Shown piece by piece: positions 17,016-28,596 of a stretch of DNA of 64,000 nucleotides (position 1 is its first letter; each line of letters begins with the position of its first letter). The position numbers and the translations under genes were made by a program. The stretch comes from Hyphomicrobiales bacterium (GTDB lineage: Bacteria > Pseudomonadota > Alphaproteobacteria > Rhizobiales > Rhizobiaceae): positions 117,721-181,720 of the forward strand of contig UCHD01000004.1 in NCBI GenBank assembly GCA_900472175.1. The letters run 5' to 3'. Below the pieces are notes generated by a model that was not told the origin of the DNA, ran no database searches, and saw only the letters and a list, made by a program, of their open reading frames with translations.

Positions 17016-17456
17016 ATGAACCGCTTCCTTTCGCATGCGACAAACCGGATCGATTCCAAGGGGCGGGTTTCTGTTCCTTCGGTGTTTCGTTCCGTCTTGT
17101 CGGCGCTCGATATTCGGGAGCTTTATTGCTTTCAGGATTTCGTCTTTCCGGCTATCAGCGCCGGCGGTCCCGAGTTGCTGGACCGTTTCGAAAGGCAAAT
17201 CAGCAGCGAGGATCCGTTCTCGCCGCAGGCCAATCAGATGTCGCTCCTGGTTCATGGGGGCGGGGTCTTTATGAAGCTCGACCAAGAGGGCCGGTTGATG
17301 GTCACGGATTTCATCCGCGATTTCACGGGCATCGACACGGAAGTCACTTTCGTGGGGCGGGCGGATCATTTTCAGTTGTGGGCGCCGCACGTGTTTGCGG
17401 AAACGCAAGCAGCGGCAAGAGAAGAGCGCAGGTTGCGAGGTCTGCGTTCGGGCTAG
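17016..17456 (+). CDS. mraZ: Transcriptional regulator MraZ
   Basis: This 146-residue protein has two AbrB-like SpoVT half-domains: an N-terminal half with [12 protein letters not shown] and a second with [11 protein letters not shown] at about residue 86. MraZ is a ring-forming DNA-binding repressor of the division/cell-wall cluster. The start at 17016 gives the family N-terminus [10 protein letters not shown]. The frame stays open 31 codons upstream with a hydrophobic stretch, which I treat as chance. A four-repeat MraZ box lies upstream, supporting autoregulation. rsmH follows after 14 bp. Confidence 0.94.
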   Translation: MNRFLSHATNRIDSKGRVSVPSVFRSVLSALDIRELYCFQDFVFPAISAGGPELLDRFERQISSEDPFSPQANQMSLLVHGGGVFMKLDQEGRLMVTDFIRDFTGIDTEVTFVGRADHFQLWAPHVFAETQAAAREERRLRGLRSG

Positions 17457-17470
17457 AGTGGAGAGGCGGA

Positions 17471-18496
17471 ATGATGACGGATCAAGGCACAGGGTTGACT
17501 GATGCCGAAGGCGGACCGGTCCGTCACATTCCGGTTCTTCTCCCTGAGGTTCTCGCCAGCCTGGATCTTGCTCCAGGAAAAATCATTCTCGATGGTACGT
17601 TTGGTGCGGGCGGCTATACGTCGGCGATCCTTGCTGCCGGTGCCGATGTGATCGCGCTTGATCGCGATCCCTCTGCCATTCTGGGTGGTCAGACGCTGGT
17701 CGCTGCCAGCGCCGGTCATCTCACTCTTGTCCATTCCCAGTTTTCCGATCTTGCACAGCATGCTCCCGACGGTGGTCTTGATGGCATCGTGCTTGATATT
17801 GGTGTTTCCTCGATGCAGATCGATGAGGCGGATCGCGGTTTTTCTTTTCAGCGCAAGGGGCCGCTCGATATGCGCATGTCGTCGGACGGCGTCTCTGCCG
17901 CCGATGTCGTCAATCGCGCCAAGGTGTCGGATCTCACACGCATCTTCGGTTTTCTCGGTGAAGAGCCGCAGTCCGGCCGCATCGCCCGCGCCATCGAAAA
18001 GCGCCGCCTTGAAGAGCCGTTTGTCACTACGCGCGACCTTGCCGGATTGATCGAGCTTGTGACGCCGCGCAAGGCCAAGGACAAGATCCATCCCGCCACG
18101 CGTGTCTTCCAGGCGCTGCGCATTTTCGTCAACGACGAGCTTGGCGAGCTGGCTCAGGCGTTGTTTGCGGCTGAGCGTAGCCTGAAGCCCGGTGGGCGGC
18201 TGACCGTGGTCACCTTCCACTCGCTGGAAGACCGGATCGTCAAGAAATTCTTCCAGGATCGTGCCGGCAAGGCCTCGGGCTCACGCCATCTGCCAATCGC
18301 CCATGAGCGTGCGGCAACTTTCGCACCAGTTGGGAAATCTATGGTGGCGGCAAGCGAAGAAGAAGCATCCCGCAATCCACGCGCCCGGTCCGCCAAGATG
18401 CGGGTTGGTGCGCGGACCGAGGCGCCGCCCGAGGCAGATGACCTGTCCATTTTCGATTTGCCGAACCTTGCAAGCCTTGGAAAGATGGGGGGCTGA
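17471..18496 (+). CDS. rsmH: 16S rRNA m4C1402 N4-methyltransferase
   Basis: This 341-residue RsmH/MraW protein methylates N4 of C1402 in 16S rRNA, in the decoding centre. After a short tail comes [10 protein letters not shown], the SAM loop [10 protein letters not shown] (about residues 40-49), and later [21 protein letters not shown], a family signature. The ATGATG start follows GAGAGGCGG. It is the second gene of the dcw cluster and lies 3 bp before ftsL. Confidence 0.95.
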   Translation: MMTDQGTGLTDAEGGPVRHIPVLLPEVLASLDLAPGKIILDGTFGAGGYTSAILAAGADVIALDRDPSAILGGQTLVAASAGHLTLVHSQFSDLAQHAPDGGLDGIVLDIGVSSMQIDEADRGFSFQRKGPLDMRMSSDGVSAADVVNRAKVSDLTRIFGFLGEEPQSGRIARAIEKRRLEEPFVTTRDLAGLIELVTPRKAKDKIHPATRVFQALRIFVNDELGELAQALFAAERSLKPGGRLTVVTFHSLEDRIVKKFFQDRAGKASGSRHLPIAHERAATFAPVGKSMVAASEEEASRNPRARSAKMRVGARTEAPPEADDLSIFDLPNLASLGKMGG

Positions 18497-18499
18497 GAC

Positions 18500-18910
18500 A
18501 TGTTGCGTAGTTTTGACATCGTCCTGATCGTCGTCATGACAGCCGCTGCCACGGTCACCTACACGATCAAGCATCAGGCCGAGAACAAGCTTGAAGAGGT
18601 TCGCAAGCTGGAAGCCGGGATCAAGCTTGAGGAGGACACGATCGATCTCCTGCGCGCCGACTGGGCGCTGCTGACGCAGCCGAACAGGCTGGAGAAGCTT
18701 GTTGGGGTCTATCAGCAGGATTTGCAGCTTGCGCCTACCGACCCCACCCAGCTTGCCCGCCCGGAAGAATTGCCGATGCTGAAGGCCGACCTTCCTCCGC
18801 CGGCCGACGTCCTGGAGGCGATGGGGCTGGCGAAGAGCAAGGGGAACGCCAAAACAAAGAAGCCGGTGGCTGACACGGACGATATTGCAACGGGTTCGGT
18901 GGATCGCTGA
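18500..18910 (+). CDS. ftsL: Cell division protein FtsL
   Basis: This 136-residue bitopic protein has a very short cytoplasmic tail, one membrane helix (about residues 6-22), then a periplasmic coiled coil (HQAENKLEEVRKLEA onward) and a Pro/Lys-rich C-terminus. FtsL joins FtsQ and FtsB and helps activate the FtsWI septal synthase. Identification rests on position between rsmH and ftsI as well as topology, because sequence conservation is low. Its stop overlaps the ftsI start by 1 nt (TGATG). Confidence 0.9.
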   Translation: MLRSFDIVLIVVMTAAATVTYTIKHQAENKLEEVRKLEAGIKLEEDTIDLLRADWALLTQPNRLEKLVGVYQQDLQLAPTDPTQLARPEELPMLKADLPPPADVLEAMGLAKSKGNAKTKKPVADTDDIATGSVDR

Positions 18911-20655
18911 TGTCTTTTCTCTCCCGCATCATGGTCGTCAAGAGCAAGGCTCACTTCTCCGCCGGCGGCAACAATCATCCCGGCGATCTCGCCCGGCCGT
19001 TCGAAGGCACGCGCAAGCGGACCAGCAATCAGGCGAAAAGCCGGGTTGCGATCGTCATCGCCAGCTTTACGGCTGTCTACTGCATCATCGGTGGCCGTCT
19101 GGTTCAATACGGTCTCGCCCAGCCGGAGACGGTCTCCAGCATCGGCCGTGCCGACAATCTGATGGCGTCGCGCCCGGATATTCTCGACCGCAACGGTGAG
19201 ATCCTCGCGACCGATATCCGCACGGTCTCGCTCTATGCTGAGCCGCACAAGATCGTCGATGCCGATGAAGCCGTCGAGCAGCTTTCGACCGTGCTGCCCG
19301 GCCTGAATGTCACCGATATCTACAACAAGCTGAAATCACAGTCGCGTTTCCAGTGGCTGCGCCGTCAGTTGACCCCGAAACAGCAGAGCGAAATCCTGGC
19401 GCTGGGCATTCCCGGCATCGGCTTTCGGCCGGAAAAGCGCCGTTTCTATCCGGGCGGCGCCACCGCGTCGCATATCGTCGGTCACGTCAATGTCGACAAC
19501 CGCGGTATCGCCGGCATGGAACGCTGGATCGACAATCAGGGGTTGGCCGATCTCGCTGCCATCGGCATGACCAGCGATGCCAAGCTCGAGCCCGTCAAGC
19601 TGTCGATCGATCTTCGCGTGCAGAACATCATGCGCGATGTCATCGTTGATGCGATGACGAAATTCCGTTCGATTGCCGCAGGCGGTGTGGTGATGGATGT
19701 GAAGACCGGCGAAATCCTCGCCATGGTCTCCTATCCGGACTACGATCCCAACAAGCCGGCCGATGGAGCCAAGGAAGGCTGGATGAACCGCATGTCGAAC
19801 GGTACGTTCGAGATGGGCTCGACCTTCAAGTCCTTCACCACCGCGATGGCGCTCGATTCCGGCAAGGTGAAGCTCACCGACAGCTTTGACGCCACCAACC
19901 CGATCCGCATTGGCGGCTTTACGATCAAGGACTTCCACGGCAAGCGCCGTGTTTTGACCGTACCGGAAATCTTCCAGTATTCGTCCAACATCGGCACGGC
20001 CAAGATGGCCGACATCGTCGGCATCGAAGACCATAAAGAGTTCCTGACCCGCATCGGGTTGCTGACCAAAATGCCGACCGAGCTGCCGGAGGTGAAGACG
20101 CCGAGCCAGCCGCGTGTCTGGAAGAAGATCAACTCGATCACTATCTCCTTCGGCCACGGCGTCTCAACCACGCCACTGCAGACGGCGGTGGCGGGTGCGG
20201 CCCTTTTGAACGGTGGCAGCCTGATCGAGCCGACGTTCCTGCCGCGCACGGTGGAGCAGGCTCAGGCGGCCTCAACGAAGGTCATCAAGAAATCAACGAG
20301 CGACGACATGCGCTTCCTGTTTCGCTGGAACGGTGTCAACGGTTCGGGCCGCAACGCGCGGGTTCCGGGCTTCAATGTCGGCGGCAAAACCGGGACGGCC
20401 GACAAGGTCGTCAATGGCCGCTATTCGAACGATGCCAACTTCAACGCCTTTCTGGCCGGCTTTCCGATCGACGATCCGCGTTATGTGGTCCTGACTTTCA
20501 TCGATGAGCCGAAAACCGACAAGGGCAATGGCGCGGCACTGGCAGGCAACACCGCTGCACCGATGGTGCGCGATATCATCAGCCGTTCGGCACCGCTTCT
20601 CGGCGTCGAGCCGAAGTTCGGTGAAGACGGTTCTGCCTTGCTTGTGTCTTATTGA
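18910..20655 (+). CDS. ftsI: Septal peptidoglycan transpeptidase PBP3
   Basis: This 581-residue class B penicillin-binding protein has an N-terminal cytoplasmic tail with basic residues, one membrane helix (about 45-63), a dimerisation domain, and a transpeptidase domain. The motifs are STFK (Ser about 304), SSN (about 358) and KTGT (about 493). It crosslinks septal murein with FtsW. It overlaps ftsL by 1 nt. Length and motif spacing are normal for FtsI. Confidence 0.96.
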   Translation: MSFLSRIMVVKSKAHFSAGGNNHPGDLARPFEGTRKRTSNQAKSRVAIVIASFTAVYCIIGGRLVQYGLAQPETVSSIGRADNLMASRPDILDRNGEILATDIRTVSLYAEPHKIVDADEAVEQLSTVLPGLNVTDIYNKLKSQSRFQWLRRQLTPKQQSEILALGIPGIGFRPEKRRFYPGGATASHIVGHVNVDNRGIAGMERWIDNQGLADLAAIGMTSDAKLEPVKLSIDLRVQNIMRDVIVDAMTKFRSIAAGGVVMDVKTGEILAMVSYPDYDPNKPADGAKEGWMNRMSNGTFEMGSTFKSFTTAMALDSGKVKLTDSFDATNPIRIGGFTIKDFHGKRRVLTVPEIFQYSSNIGTAKMADIVGIEDHKEFLTRIGLLTKMPTELPEVKTPSQPRVWKKINSITISFGHGVSTTPLQTAVAGAALLNGGSLIEPTFLPRTVEQAQAASTKVIKKSTSDDMRFLFRWNGVNGSGRNARVPGFNVGGKTGTADKVVNGRYSNDANFNAFLAGFPIDDPRYVVLTFIDEPKTDKGNGAALAGNTAAPMVRDIISRSAPLLGVEPKFGEDGSALLVSY

Positions 20656-20718
20656 CCATGGAATGACAATCTGGAGGATTCGCCGCCCGGCGCGTCGGTA
20701 TAACTGAAAAGTGCATCC

Positions 20719-22179
20719 ATGAAGATCAAAGACCTGATCGGGAAGGATTTCCCGGAAATTGCTTCACAGCTGGGCTCAGGGGCCGGCGATATCGATATCG
20801 CTGCCATTACCGCCGATAGCCGGCAGGTTGTCCCGGGTTCGTTGTTCGTGGCGTTGTCGGGAAGCAAGGCCGACGGCAAGGCCTTTATCGACGAAGCGAT
20901 TGCTCGCGGAGCAGCCGCCGTCGTGACCGGGGTCAAGGCTGCAGGTGATACGCCCGTTCCGCTCCTGTCCGCCTTCACACCGCGCCGCGTGCTGGCGATT
21001 GCCGCCGCCAACTTCTATGGAAACCAGCCGGATACGATGGTTGCCGTCACCGGGACTGCAGGCAAGACCTCGGTTGCCTCCTTCGCCCGGCAGATTTGGG
21101 CGCATGCGGGCTTTGCGGCTGCGATGATCGGCACGACCGGCGTGATTGCGCCCGGCCGCAACGATTATGGTTCGCTGACGACGCCCGACCCGGTTTCGTT
21201 GCACAAGCTGCTGGCCGAATTGGCCGATGCCGGTGTCACCCATGCGGCAATGGAAGCGTCCAGTCATGGATTGGATCAGAACCGGCTCGATGGCGTCCAC
21301 CTTGCCGCTGCCGGCTTCACCAATCTTGGCCGCGATCATATGGATTATCACCCGACCGTCGAGGACTACATGGCTGCAAAGATGCGGCTGTTCGACGGTG
21401 TCTTGCCGAAGGGGTCGCCGGCGGTGATCTTTTCCGATGACGCCTGGTCGGCGCCAGCGATTGCTGCTGCAAGAGCCGCGGGGCACCTGGTACTGACCGT
21501 TGGCCGCAAGGGCGACTACCTGTCGCTGAAGCGGGTCGAGCATTTCCGTCACAAGCAGATTGCCGAAATCCACGTCGGCGACGAGATTTTTGAAGTGCAA
21601 GTGCCGCTTGCCGGCGATTTCCAGATATCGAACGCGCTGGTTGCGGCAGGTCTCGCCATGTCGACCGGCGTTAGCGCCCGAGCGACGATGGCTGCCCTGG
21701 AAAAGCTGCAGGGTGCGTCCGGCCGCCTCGAACTGGTCGGCCATACCAAAGAGGGCGCACTCGCCTATGTGGACTATGCCCACAAGCCGGATGCCCTGGA
21801 AAACGTCCTGACCTCCGTCCGTCCGTTCACCACCGGCCGCATCATCGTAGTGTTCGGCTGCGGCGGTGACCGGGACAAGGGCAAGCGTCCGATCATGGGC
21901 GAGATCGCCACGCGGCTGGCCGATGTGGTGATCGTCACCGACGACAATCCGCGCTCGGAAGTGCCTGCCGTCATTCGCAGCGAAATCATGGCTGCGGCGA
22001 AGGGCGCCACCGAGATCGGCGACCGCGCCGAGGCGATCAAGGCCGCCGTCGACATGCTGAAATCGGGCGATACACTGATCGTCGCGGGCAAGGGGCATGA
22101 GGAGGGGCAGACCATCGGCTCCGTTACCCTGCCATTCTCCGATCATGACGAATTGCGCAAGGCATTGGGAGGTCATTGA
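20719..22179 (+). CDS. murE: UDP-MurNAc-tripeptide synthetase (meso-diaminopimelate-adding)
   Basis: This 486-residue Mur ligase has a P-loop TGTAGKTS (about residues 111-118; the usual Asn of GTNGKT is Ala). A DDNPRSE segment at about 408-414 is the meso-DAP-recognising signature. It adds meso-DAP to UDP-MurNAc-L-Ala-D-Glu in the cytosol. The murF ribosome site GGGAGG lies inside its last codons. Confidence 0.95.
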   Translation: MKIKDLIGKDFPEIASQLGSGAGDIDIAAITADSRQVVPGSLFVALSGSKADGKAFIDEAIARGAAAVVTGVKAAGDTPVPLLSAFTPRRVLAIAAANFYGNQPDTMVAVTGTAGKTSVASFARQIWAHAGFAAAMIGTTGVIAPGRNDYGSLTTPDPVSLHKLLAELADAGVTHAAMEASSHGLDQNRLDGVHLAAAGFTNLGRDHMDYHPTVEDYMAAKMRLFDGVLPKGSPAVIFSDDAWSAPAIAAARAAGHLVLTVGRKGDYLSLKRVEHFRHKQIAEIHVGDEIFEVQVPLAGDFQISNALVAAGLAMSTGVSARATMAALEKLQGASGRLELVGHTKEGALAYVDYAHKPDALENVLTSVRPFTTGRIIVVFGCGGDRDKGKRPIMGEIATRLADVVIVTDDNPRSEVPAVIRSEIMAAAKGATEIGDRAEAIKAAVDMLKSGDTLIVAGKGHEEGQTIGSVTLPFSDHDELRKALGGH

Positions 22180-22180
22180 T

Positions 22181-23614
22181 TTGGGCTTTCTGTGGACCAC
22201 GAGCGACCTGATGGCGGCCATGCATGGCCGCCCGATGGGCAATCTGCCCGAGGGCATCACCGGCATTTCCATCGATAGCCGTTCTCTCGGCAAAGGAGAG
22301 GCGTTTTTCGCCATCAAGGGCGACCGCGTCGATGGGCATGATTATGCCGGTATCGCGATGGCCAATGGCGCGACGCTTCTGGTCGTCAGCGAAGCGAAAC
22401 TACCAGCACTTGGACGGTTGAACGCACCGATGATCGTTGTGGACGATGTTCTCGATGCGATGGTGCGGCTCGGCTGCGCCGCACGTGACCGCAGCGCCGC
22501 CAAGATCATCGCCGTCACCGGATCCGTCGGCAAGACGACGACCAAGGAAATGCTGCGTCACATGCTTCAGTCATCCGGCCGGGTGCATGCGTCTGTCGCG
22601 TCGTTCAACAATCACTGGGGCGTGCCGCTGACCCTGTCGCGCATGCCGGAAAATACCGATTTCGGCATTTTCGAAATCGGCATGAACCATGCCGACGAAA
22701 TCCGGCCGCTGGTCAAAATGGTACGTCCGCACGTGGCGATCATCACCACGATCGCGGCCGCCCATCTTGGCAATTTCAAGGATCTCGAGGAAATCGCGGC
22801 CGCCAAGGCCGAGATCATGGAAGGCCTTGTCGATGACGGCCACGTGATCCTCAACCGTGACAACGAACAGTTTGCCATGCTGGAGAAGGCGGCAAACGCG
22901 CTCGGCGTTGCTCATGTTCATAGCTTCGGCAGCAGCGCCAAGGCCGATTTCCGCATGGTTGAATATGCCGGCGGTTCGGAAGGTGGCGTGCTGTGGGCAG
23001 CGCTTGAGGGCAAGACGCTGGAAATCCAGATGGGCGCGCCTGGGCGCCATATCGCCGAGAATGCCCTGGCCGCGCTTGGGGCGGCCAGCCTGACTGGCGC
23101 TGATATGGATGCAGCTATTGCTGCGCTGGCAACGCTTCAACCCGAAAAAGGGCGCGGTGCCCGTCATCGTTTGCCGATCGGGCAGGGAACATTCGTGCTG
23201 ATCGATGAAAGCTACAATGCCAATCCAGCTTCGATGCGGGCAGCGATCTCGCTGCTGAAAGATACGGCGCTGCCTGAGGGCGGGCGCCGGATCGCAATTC
23301 TCGGCGATATGCTGGAAATGGGCGAATCCTCCGGCGCCGTCCATGCCGGGCTGGCCGGTCCGCTGCTGAACGCCGGGATTGCCGATATCTGGCTCGCAGG
23401 CCCGGAAATGGCGCATCTGCGCGATGCTTTGCCGGACGGCACGCATGTCGAATACCGCCCGTCGGTCGATGAACTGAAGGAATTCGCGCTTGGCTCCATC
23501 GCCGCTGGGGATGTGGTGATGATCAAATCGTCGAAGGGAACCGGCTGCGGTAGGATCGTTTCGGCTCTTCTTGAGCGATATCCGGCCTCTTTTGGCCCGG
23601 AACACACTGAATAA
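22181..23614 (+). CDS. murF: UDP-MurNAc-pentapeptide synthetase (TTG start)
   Basis: This 477-residue Mur ligase adds D-Ala-D-Ala to the murein precursor. The P-loop VTGSVGKTTTKE is at about residue 111, followed by EIGMNHADEI, a MurF hallmark. I place the start at TTG 22181, one base after the murE stop, because GGGAGG ends 8 bases before it and the sequence LGFLWTTSDLMAA matches the family N-terminus. No ATG is suitably placed. Expression is probably coupled to murE. Confidence 0.94.
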   Translation: MGFLWTTSDLMAAMHGRPMGNLPEGITGISIDSRSLGKGEAFFAIKGDRVDGHDYAGIAMANGATLLVVSEAKLPALGRLNAPMIVVDDVLDAMVRLGCAARDRSAAKIIAVTGSVGKTTTKEMLRHMLQSSGRVHASVASFNNHWGVPLTLSRMPENTDFGIFEIGMNHADEIRPLVKMVRPHVAIITTIAAAHLGNFKDLEEIAAAKAEIMEGLVDDGHVILNRDNEQFAMLEKAANALGVAHVHSFGSSAKADFRMVEYAGGSEGGVLWAALEGKTLEIQMGAPGRHIAENALAALGAASLTGADMDAAIAALATLQPEKGRGARHRLPIGQGTFVLIDESYNANPASMRAAISLLKDTALPEGGRRIAILGDMLEMGESSGAVHAGLAGPLLNAGIADIWLAGPEMAHLRDALPDGTHVEYRPSVDELKEFALGSIAAGDVVMIKSSKGTGCGRIVSALLERYPASFGPEHTE

Positions 23615-23735
23615 GGCAGGACAAGGCTTTATTGGCCGCTGTTCTATGCTGACACTTTTGATACCACGCAGTTATCCTTTCATCAGGTGATTCTGATGGA
23701 TGACACTGCAACGAACCTTTGGGGAAAGGTCCCTC

Positions 23736-24836
23736 ATGCTCATCTGGCTTGTCGAACTGGCGGACCATTTTCAATTCTTCAACCTGTTCCGCTACATCAC
23801 GTTCCGGACCGGCGCCGCCCTGTTCACCTCGGCGTTGATCGTTTTCCTGTTCGGGCCGCGGATGATTTCGTCGCTGCGTGTGCGGCAGGGACGTGGCCAG
23901 CCGATCCGCGCGGATGGTCCGCAGACCCATTTCAAGAAGGCGGGAACGCCGACAATGGGCGGCCTGATGATCCTCGCCGGTATCGTCGGTAGTTCGCTGC
24001 TCTGGGCTGACCTGTCCAGTGTCTACGTCGTCTCGACATTGCTGGTGACGCTCGGTTTCGGCGCCATCGGTTTCTACGACGACTATCTGAAGGTGACCAA
24101 ACAGTCCGACAAGGGCTTTTCCGGCAAGGCTCGGCTCGGCATCGAATTCCTCGTCGCCGGTATCGCCGTGTTCTTCATGATGCGCACGGCGCTTTCGGCT
24201 GGCGTCTCGGGCTCGACCTTCGGATCGTCGCTGACATTCCCGTTCCTCAAGGATTTCACGCTCAATCTCGGTTATTTCTTCATCCTGTTCGGTGGCTTCG
24301 TCATCGTCGGCGCCGGCAATGCCGTCAACCTGACCGACGGCCTCGACGGTCTTGCCATCGTCCCGGTGATGATTGCTGCAGCGTCCTTCGGTGTCATCGC
24401 CTACCTCGCCGGTAACGCGGTGTTTGCAAACTACCTGCAGATCCATTTCGTTCCGGGAACCGGTGAGCTTGCCGTCATTCTGGGGGCGGTGATAGGAGCC
24501 GGGCTCGGCTTCCTGTGGTTCAATGCGCCACCGGCCGCTATCTTCATGGGCGATACCGGTTCGCTGGCGCTCGGCGGCCTGATCGGTGCCGTTGCCGTCG
24601 CCACCAAGCACGAAATCGTCATGGTCATCATCGGTGGCCTGTTCGTCATGGAAACCCTGTCCGTCATCATCCAGGTCTTCTGGTTCAAGCGCACCGGGAA
24701 GCGCGTCTTCCTGATGGCGCCGATCCATCACCATTTCGAAAAACTCGGCTGGACCGAAAGCCAGGTGGTTATCCGCTTCTGGATCATCGCCGTCATTCTC
24801 GCCATGGTCGGCCTTTCGACCTTGAAGCTGCGGTAA
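23736..24836 (+). CDS. mraY: Phospho-MurNAc-pentapeptide translocase
   Basis: This 366-residue integral membrane enzyme with about ten helices transfers phospho-MurNAc-pentapeptide to undecaprenyl phosphate, making lipid I. Visible signatures are [20 protein letters not shown] (catalytic Asp pair), [11 protein letters not shown] and the loop MAPIHHHFE. The ATG at 23736 gives the typical N-terminus [10 protein letters not shown]; a start 12 codons upstream lacks support. Six bases separate it from murD. Confidence 0.96.
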   Translation: MLIWLVELADHFQFFNLFRYITFRTGAALFTSALIVFLFGPRMISSLRVRQGRGQPIRADGPQTHFKKAGTPTMGGLMILAGIVGSSLLWADLSSVYVVSTLLVTLGFGAIGFYDDYLKVTKQSDKGFSGKARLGIEFLVAGIAVFFMMRTALSAGVSGSTFGSSLTFPFLKDFTLNLGYFFILFGGFVIVGAGNAVNLTDGLDGLAIVPVMIAAASFGVIAYLAGNAVFANYLQIHFVPGTGELAVILGAVIGAGLGFLWFNAPPAAIFMGDTGSLALGGLIGAVAVATKHEIVMVIIGGLFVMETLSVIIQVFWFKRTGKRVFLMAPIHHHFEKLGWTESQVVIRFWIIAVILAMVGLSTLKLR

Positions 24837-24842
24837 GAGACG

Positions 24843-26234
24843 ATGATCCCGGTCACCACATTCAGCGGCAAAAAGGTCGCCCTGTTCGGGCTTGGCGGAT
24901 CAGGCCTTGCGACCGCGCAGGCACTGGTTGCCGGTGGCGCTATTGTCACGGCCTGGGATGACAATCCGGACAGCGTGGCAAAGGCTGCGGCGGCCGGGAT
25001 CGGTACCGGCGATCTTCATCAGGCGGACTGGGCGGATTTTTCCGCCTTCGTTCTGTCGCCAGGCGTGCCGCTGACACATCCGAAGCCGCATTGGACCGTC
25101 GATCTTGCCCATGCCGCCGGTGTGGAAATCATTGGCGATGTCGAACTGTTCGTGCGCGAGCGGCGGGCGCATGCGCCGGGTTGCCCGTTCATCGCCATTA
25201 CTGGCACCAACGGCAAATCGACGACCACAGCGCTGATCGCGCATATCCTGAAATCCAGCGGCCGCGATACGCAGCTCGGCGGCAATATCGGCACGGCGGT
25301 GATGACGCTCGATCCACCGGCGCCTGACCGGTTCTACGTCGTCGAGTGCTCCTCCTACCAGATCGATCTGGCGCCGACGATCAATCCGTCGGCCGGCATA
25401 CTGCTCAACCTGACGCCCGATCATCTCGACCGGCACGGCAGCATGGAACACTACGCCGATATCAAGGAACGGTTGATTGCCGGCAGCGACACGGCGATCG
25501 TCGGCGTCGACGATGTCTACACCGAGGCAATCGCCGATCGTGCAACATTGGCCGGTCAGCACGTCATCCGGATCGCCCGCCACCGCGCGCTTGGCGAAGG
25601 ACTGTTTGCCGATGGAACGCGGGTCATGCGCGCTGAAGGCGGCCTAGCGGCAGAGATTGCCGATCTCGACGGTATCGCCACGCTGCGGGGCAGTCACAAT
25701 GCCCAGAATGCGGCGGCGGCCATTGCGGCCTGCCTGTCCGTCGGCGTTTCCGAAAGCGAAATCCTTGCCGGGCTATCTTCGTTTCCCGGATTGAAGCACC
25801 GCATGCAACCGGTTGGCCGCAAGGGCAGCGTCGTCTTCGTCAATGACAGCAAGGCGACCAATGCCGATGCGGCGGCTCCGGCTCTGTCGAGCTATGAACG
25901 GATCTACTGGATCGCCGGCGGACTGCCCAAGGAGGGTGGGATCACGACCTTGGCGCCGTTCTTTCCAAAGGTCGCCAAGGCCTATCTGATCGGCGAAGCT
26001 GCACCGGCCTTTGCGGCGACGCTTGGCGAGGCGGTTGCGTTCGAGATTTCCGGAACTCTGGAGCGGGCGGTTGCCCATGCCGCAGCCGATGCGGCCAGCG
26101 ACACGGCCGAACTATCGGCGGTGATGCTGTCACCGGCTTGCGCAAGCTTCGACCAGTACAAGAACTTTGAAGTGCGCGGCGATGCGTTTGTCAGCCATGT
26201 CGCTGCGATTGACGGCGTGACGATGCTGATATGA
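24843..26234 (+). CDS. murD: UDP-MurNAc-L-alanine:D-glutamate ligase
   Basis: This 463-residue Mur ligase has an N-terminal Rossmann-like domain beginning [15 protein letters not shown] and the ATP loop [13 protein letters not shown] (about residue 119). It also has the [12 protein letters not shown] motif and a C-terminal domain with [12 protein letters not shown]. It adds D-Glu to UDP-MurNAc-L-Ala. Length is normal. Confidence 0.96.
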   Translation: MIPVTTFSGKKVALFGLGGSGLATAQALVAGGAIVTAWDDNPDSVAKAAAAGIGTGDLHQADWADFSAFVLSPGVPLTHPKPHWTVDLAHAAGVEIIGDVELFVRERRAHAPGCPFIAITGTNGKSTTTALIAHILKSSGRDTQLGGNIGTAVMTLDPPAPDRFYVVECSSYQIDLAPTINPSAGILLNLTPDHLDRHGSMEHYADIKERLIAGSDTAIVGVDDVYTEAIADRATLAGQHVIRIARHRALGEGLFADGTRVMRAEGGLAAEIADLDGIATLRGSHNAQNAAAAIAACLSVGVSESEILAGLSSFPGLKHRMQPVGRKGSVVFVNDSKATNADAAAPALSSYERIYWIAGGLPKEGGITTLAPFFPKVAKAYLIGEAAPAFAATLGEAVAFEISGTLERAVAHAAADAASDTAELSAVMLSPACASFDQYKNFEVRGDAFVSHVAAIDGVTMLI

Positions 26235-26294
26235 GGGCGATGGCCCTGACTTTGAGAGATTGGCGCCGGACGCGCCGTTGAAGGGGACGAACAA

Positions 26295-27449
26295 ATGGTA
26301 AGCCGTGCCGAACGTGGCCCCGTGGCCGACTGGTTCTGGACGATCGACAGGTTCTTTCTGGCGACCTTCATTCTGTTGATGGGCATCGGTTTCATGCTGT
26401 CCTTCGCGGCAAGCCCGGCGGTGGCCGAGCGGCTGAATCTCGACAGCTTCCATTTCGTCAAGCGCCACGCTGCGTTCCTCTTGCCGTCGCTGGCTGTGAT
26501 GATCGCCATCTCCTTCATGTCGCCGCGGCAGGTGCGCCGCACCGCGATGATCCTGCTTCTGGCGTCACTCGCCATGATGGTTCTGGCGCTGTTCTTCGGG
26601 GCCGAGGTCAAGGGATCGCGCCGCTGGATTTCGCTGGCCGGATTGTCGGTGCAGCCGTCGGAGTTCATGAAGCCGGCCTTCGTCGTCGTCTGCGCCTGGC
26701 TGTTTTCCGAGCACGCCCGCCAACCGGAAATTCCCGGCAACCTGTTTGCCATCCTGTTGTTTGGCATTGTCGCCGCACTTCTCGTTGCGCAGCCTGACCT
26801 TGGCCAGACGATCCTGACCACAGCCGTCTGGGGTGGGATGTTCTTCATGGCCGGGATGCCGTGGCTGTGGATCGTCGTGCTGGGTGGTTCCGCGGTCGGC
26901 GGTCTCGTGGTCGCCTATACCGTTTTGCCGCACGTGGCTGGCCGTATCGACCGGTTCATGACCGGCGAGGGCGATACGTTCCAGGTGGATACGGCGCTGC
27001 AGGCGATCATCCGGGGGGACTGGTTCGGCCAGGGACCGGGCGAGGGTATCGTCAAGCGGATCATCCCCGACAGCCATACCGACTTCATCTTCTCGGTCGC
27101 GGCGGAGGAATTCGGTATCGTCTTCTGCATGGTGATCGTGCTGATCTTCGCCTTCCTCGTGATGCGTGGTCTCAGCCATGCGTTTCGTGAACGCAACGAT
27201 TTCACCCGCTTTGCCGTTGCGGGTCTGGTGCTGCAGATCGGCATCCAGTCGATGATCAATATCGGCGTCAATCTGCAGTTGCTGCCGGCCAAGGGCATGA
27301 CCCTGCCGTTGATCTCCTACGGCGGTTCGTCCATGGTGGCGATCTGCGTGACGGCGGGATTCATCCTGGCGTTGACCCGCCATCGTCCGGAAAAGCGCGC
27401 CGTCGAGCGTAGCCTGTTTCGTTCCGGCATGGGCGTTCCGGCCGAATAG
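26295..27449 (+). CDS. ftsW: Septal peptidoglycan glycosyltransferase FtsW
   Basis: This 384-residue SEDS-family membrane protein has about ten helices. Conserved pieces are KGSRRWI, VQPSEFMKPA, AQPDLGQT, DSHTDFIFSVAAEEFG and the C-terminal LPLISYGGSSM. It polymerises lipid II with PBP3 (ftsI). It follows murD by 60 bp. Confidence 0.95.
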   Translation: MVSRAERGPVADWFWTIDRFFLATFILLMGIGFMLSFAASPAVAERLNLDSFHFVKRHAAFLLPSLAVMIAISFMSPRQVRRTAMILLLASLAMMVLALFFGAEVKGSRRWISLAGLSVQPSEFMKPAFVVVCAWLFSEHARQPEIPGNLFAILLFGIVAALLVAQPDLGQTILTTAVWGGMFFMAGMPWLWIVVLGGSAVGGLVVAYTVLPHVAGRIDRFMTGEGDTFQVDTALQAIIRGDWFGQGPGEGIVKRIIPDSHTDFIFSVAAEEFGIVFCMVIVLIFAFLVMRGLSHAFRERNDFTRFAVAGLVLQIGIQSMINIGVNLQLLPAKGMTLPLISYGGSSMVAICVTAGFILALTRHRPEKRAVERSLFRSGMGVPAE

Positions 27450-27471
27450 GCCGGTGGAATAAGGACTGAAC

Positions 27472-28596
27472 ATGACCAAAGGCATTATCATGCTCGCCGC
27501 CGGTGGTACCGGCGGCCATCTGTTTCCAGCCGAAGCGCTGGCACACGAACTGAAGGCGCTCGGCTATTCCATCCATCTGGTGACGGACAGCCGGGCAGAA
27601 CGCTTCGCCGGCAAGTTTCCCGCCGATGAAATCCACGTCGTTCCATCGGCGACGATCGGCTCGAAGAATCCGCTGAAAGTCGCATCGTCGCTGTGGACGC
27701 TCTGGTCGGGCATCCGCGTTGCGGGCCGCCTGATGAAGAAGGTGCGGCCGAAGGTGGTCGTCGGTTTCGGCGGTTATCCGACCATTCCGCCACTGCTGGC
27801 CGCCGTACGTGCCGGCATCCCCTCGATGATCCACGAGCAGAACGCCGTCATGGGCCGCGCCAACAAAGCCTTGGCCAACCGCGTCCGGGCGATTGCCGGT
27901 GGTTTCCTGCCCGAAACCGATGGCCCCTATGCGGCAAAGACGGTGACGACGGGCAATCCGGTGCGTCCGGCCGTTCTGGAGGCCGCGAAGGTTCCCTATC
28001 AGCCATCTGGCGAAGGCGAGGAATTTCGCCTCGTGGTGTTCGGCGGCAGCCAGGGCGCCCAGTATTTCTCCAAAAGCGTGCCGACGGCCATCAGCCTGCT
28101 CGATGACAATCTGAGGCAGCGGTTGAAGGTGACGCAGCAGGCGCGGGCCGAAGACATGCCGATGGTGCAGGGATGCGTTGCCAAGCTGGAGATGAACGCG
28201 GATATCGCACCGTTCTTCACCGACATGGCCGAGCGGATCGCCAAGGCGCATCTGGTCATCTGCCGTTCGGGCGCCTCGACGGTTTCGGAGATTGCGGTGA
28301 TCGGCCGCCCGGCCATCCTGGTGCCTTATCCCTATGCGCTTGATCACGATCAGGCGGCCAATGCTGCAGCGCTGGCTGCGACTGGCGGTGTCAAGGTGAT
28401 CGCCCAGGCCGAACTTTCGCCGGAGAAGCTGAGCAAGATCCTCACCGGAGCGATGACCAGCCCGGAGAAGCTCGCCACGATGGCGGCGAACGCCAAACAG
28501 GCGGGCAAACCCGATGCGGCGCGCTTGCTTGCCGCCATGGTTGAAGCTATTGCCACGGGTTCGACGATTGCAAAGTTCAAGGAAACACGCTCATGA
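27472..28596 (+). CDS. murG: Undecaprenyl-PP-MurNAc-pentapeptide GlcNAc transferase
   Basis: This 374-residue GT28 transferase has the N-terminal [13 protein letters not shown] loop and a C-terminal [13 protein letters not shown] segment that binds UDP-GlcNAc. It makes lipid II on the cytoplasmic face. Its stop overlaps the murC start by 4 nt (ATGA). Confidence 0.96.
   Translation: MTKGIIMLAAGGTGGHLFPAEALAHELKALGYSIHLVTDSRAERFAGKFPADEIHVVPSATIGSKNPLKVASSLWTLWSGIRVAGRLMKKVRPKVVVGFGGYPTIPPLLAAVRAGIPSMIHEQNAVMGRANKALANRVRAIAGGFLPETDGPYAAKTVTTGNPVRPAVLEAAKVPYQPSGEGEEFRLVVFGGSQGAQYFSKSVPTAISLLDDNLRQRLKVTQQARAEDMPMVQGCVAKLEMNADIAPFFTDMAERIAKAHLVICRSGASTVSEIAVIGRPAILVPYPYALDHDQAANAAALAATGGVKVIAQAELSPEKLSKILTGAMTSPEKLATMAANAKQAGKPDAARLLAAMVEAIATGSTIAKFKETRS

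Noticed and set aside
16832..17470. Open frame upstream of and fused to rsmH across mraZ
   Set aside because: It lies out of frame over mraZ and lacks the RsmH family N-terminus; the ATG at 17471 has a good ribosome site.
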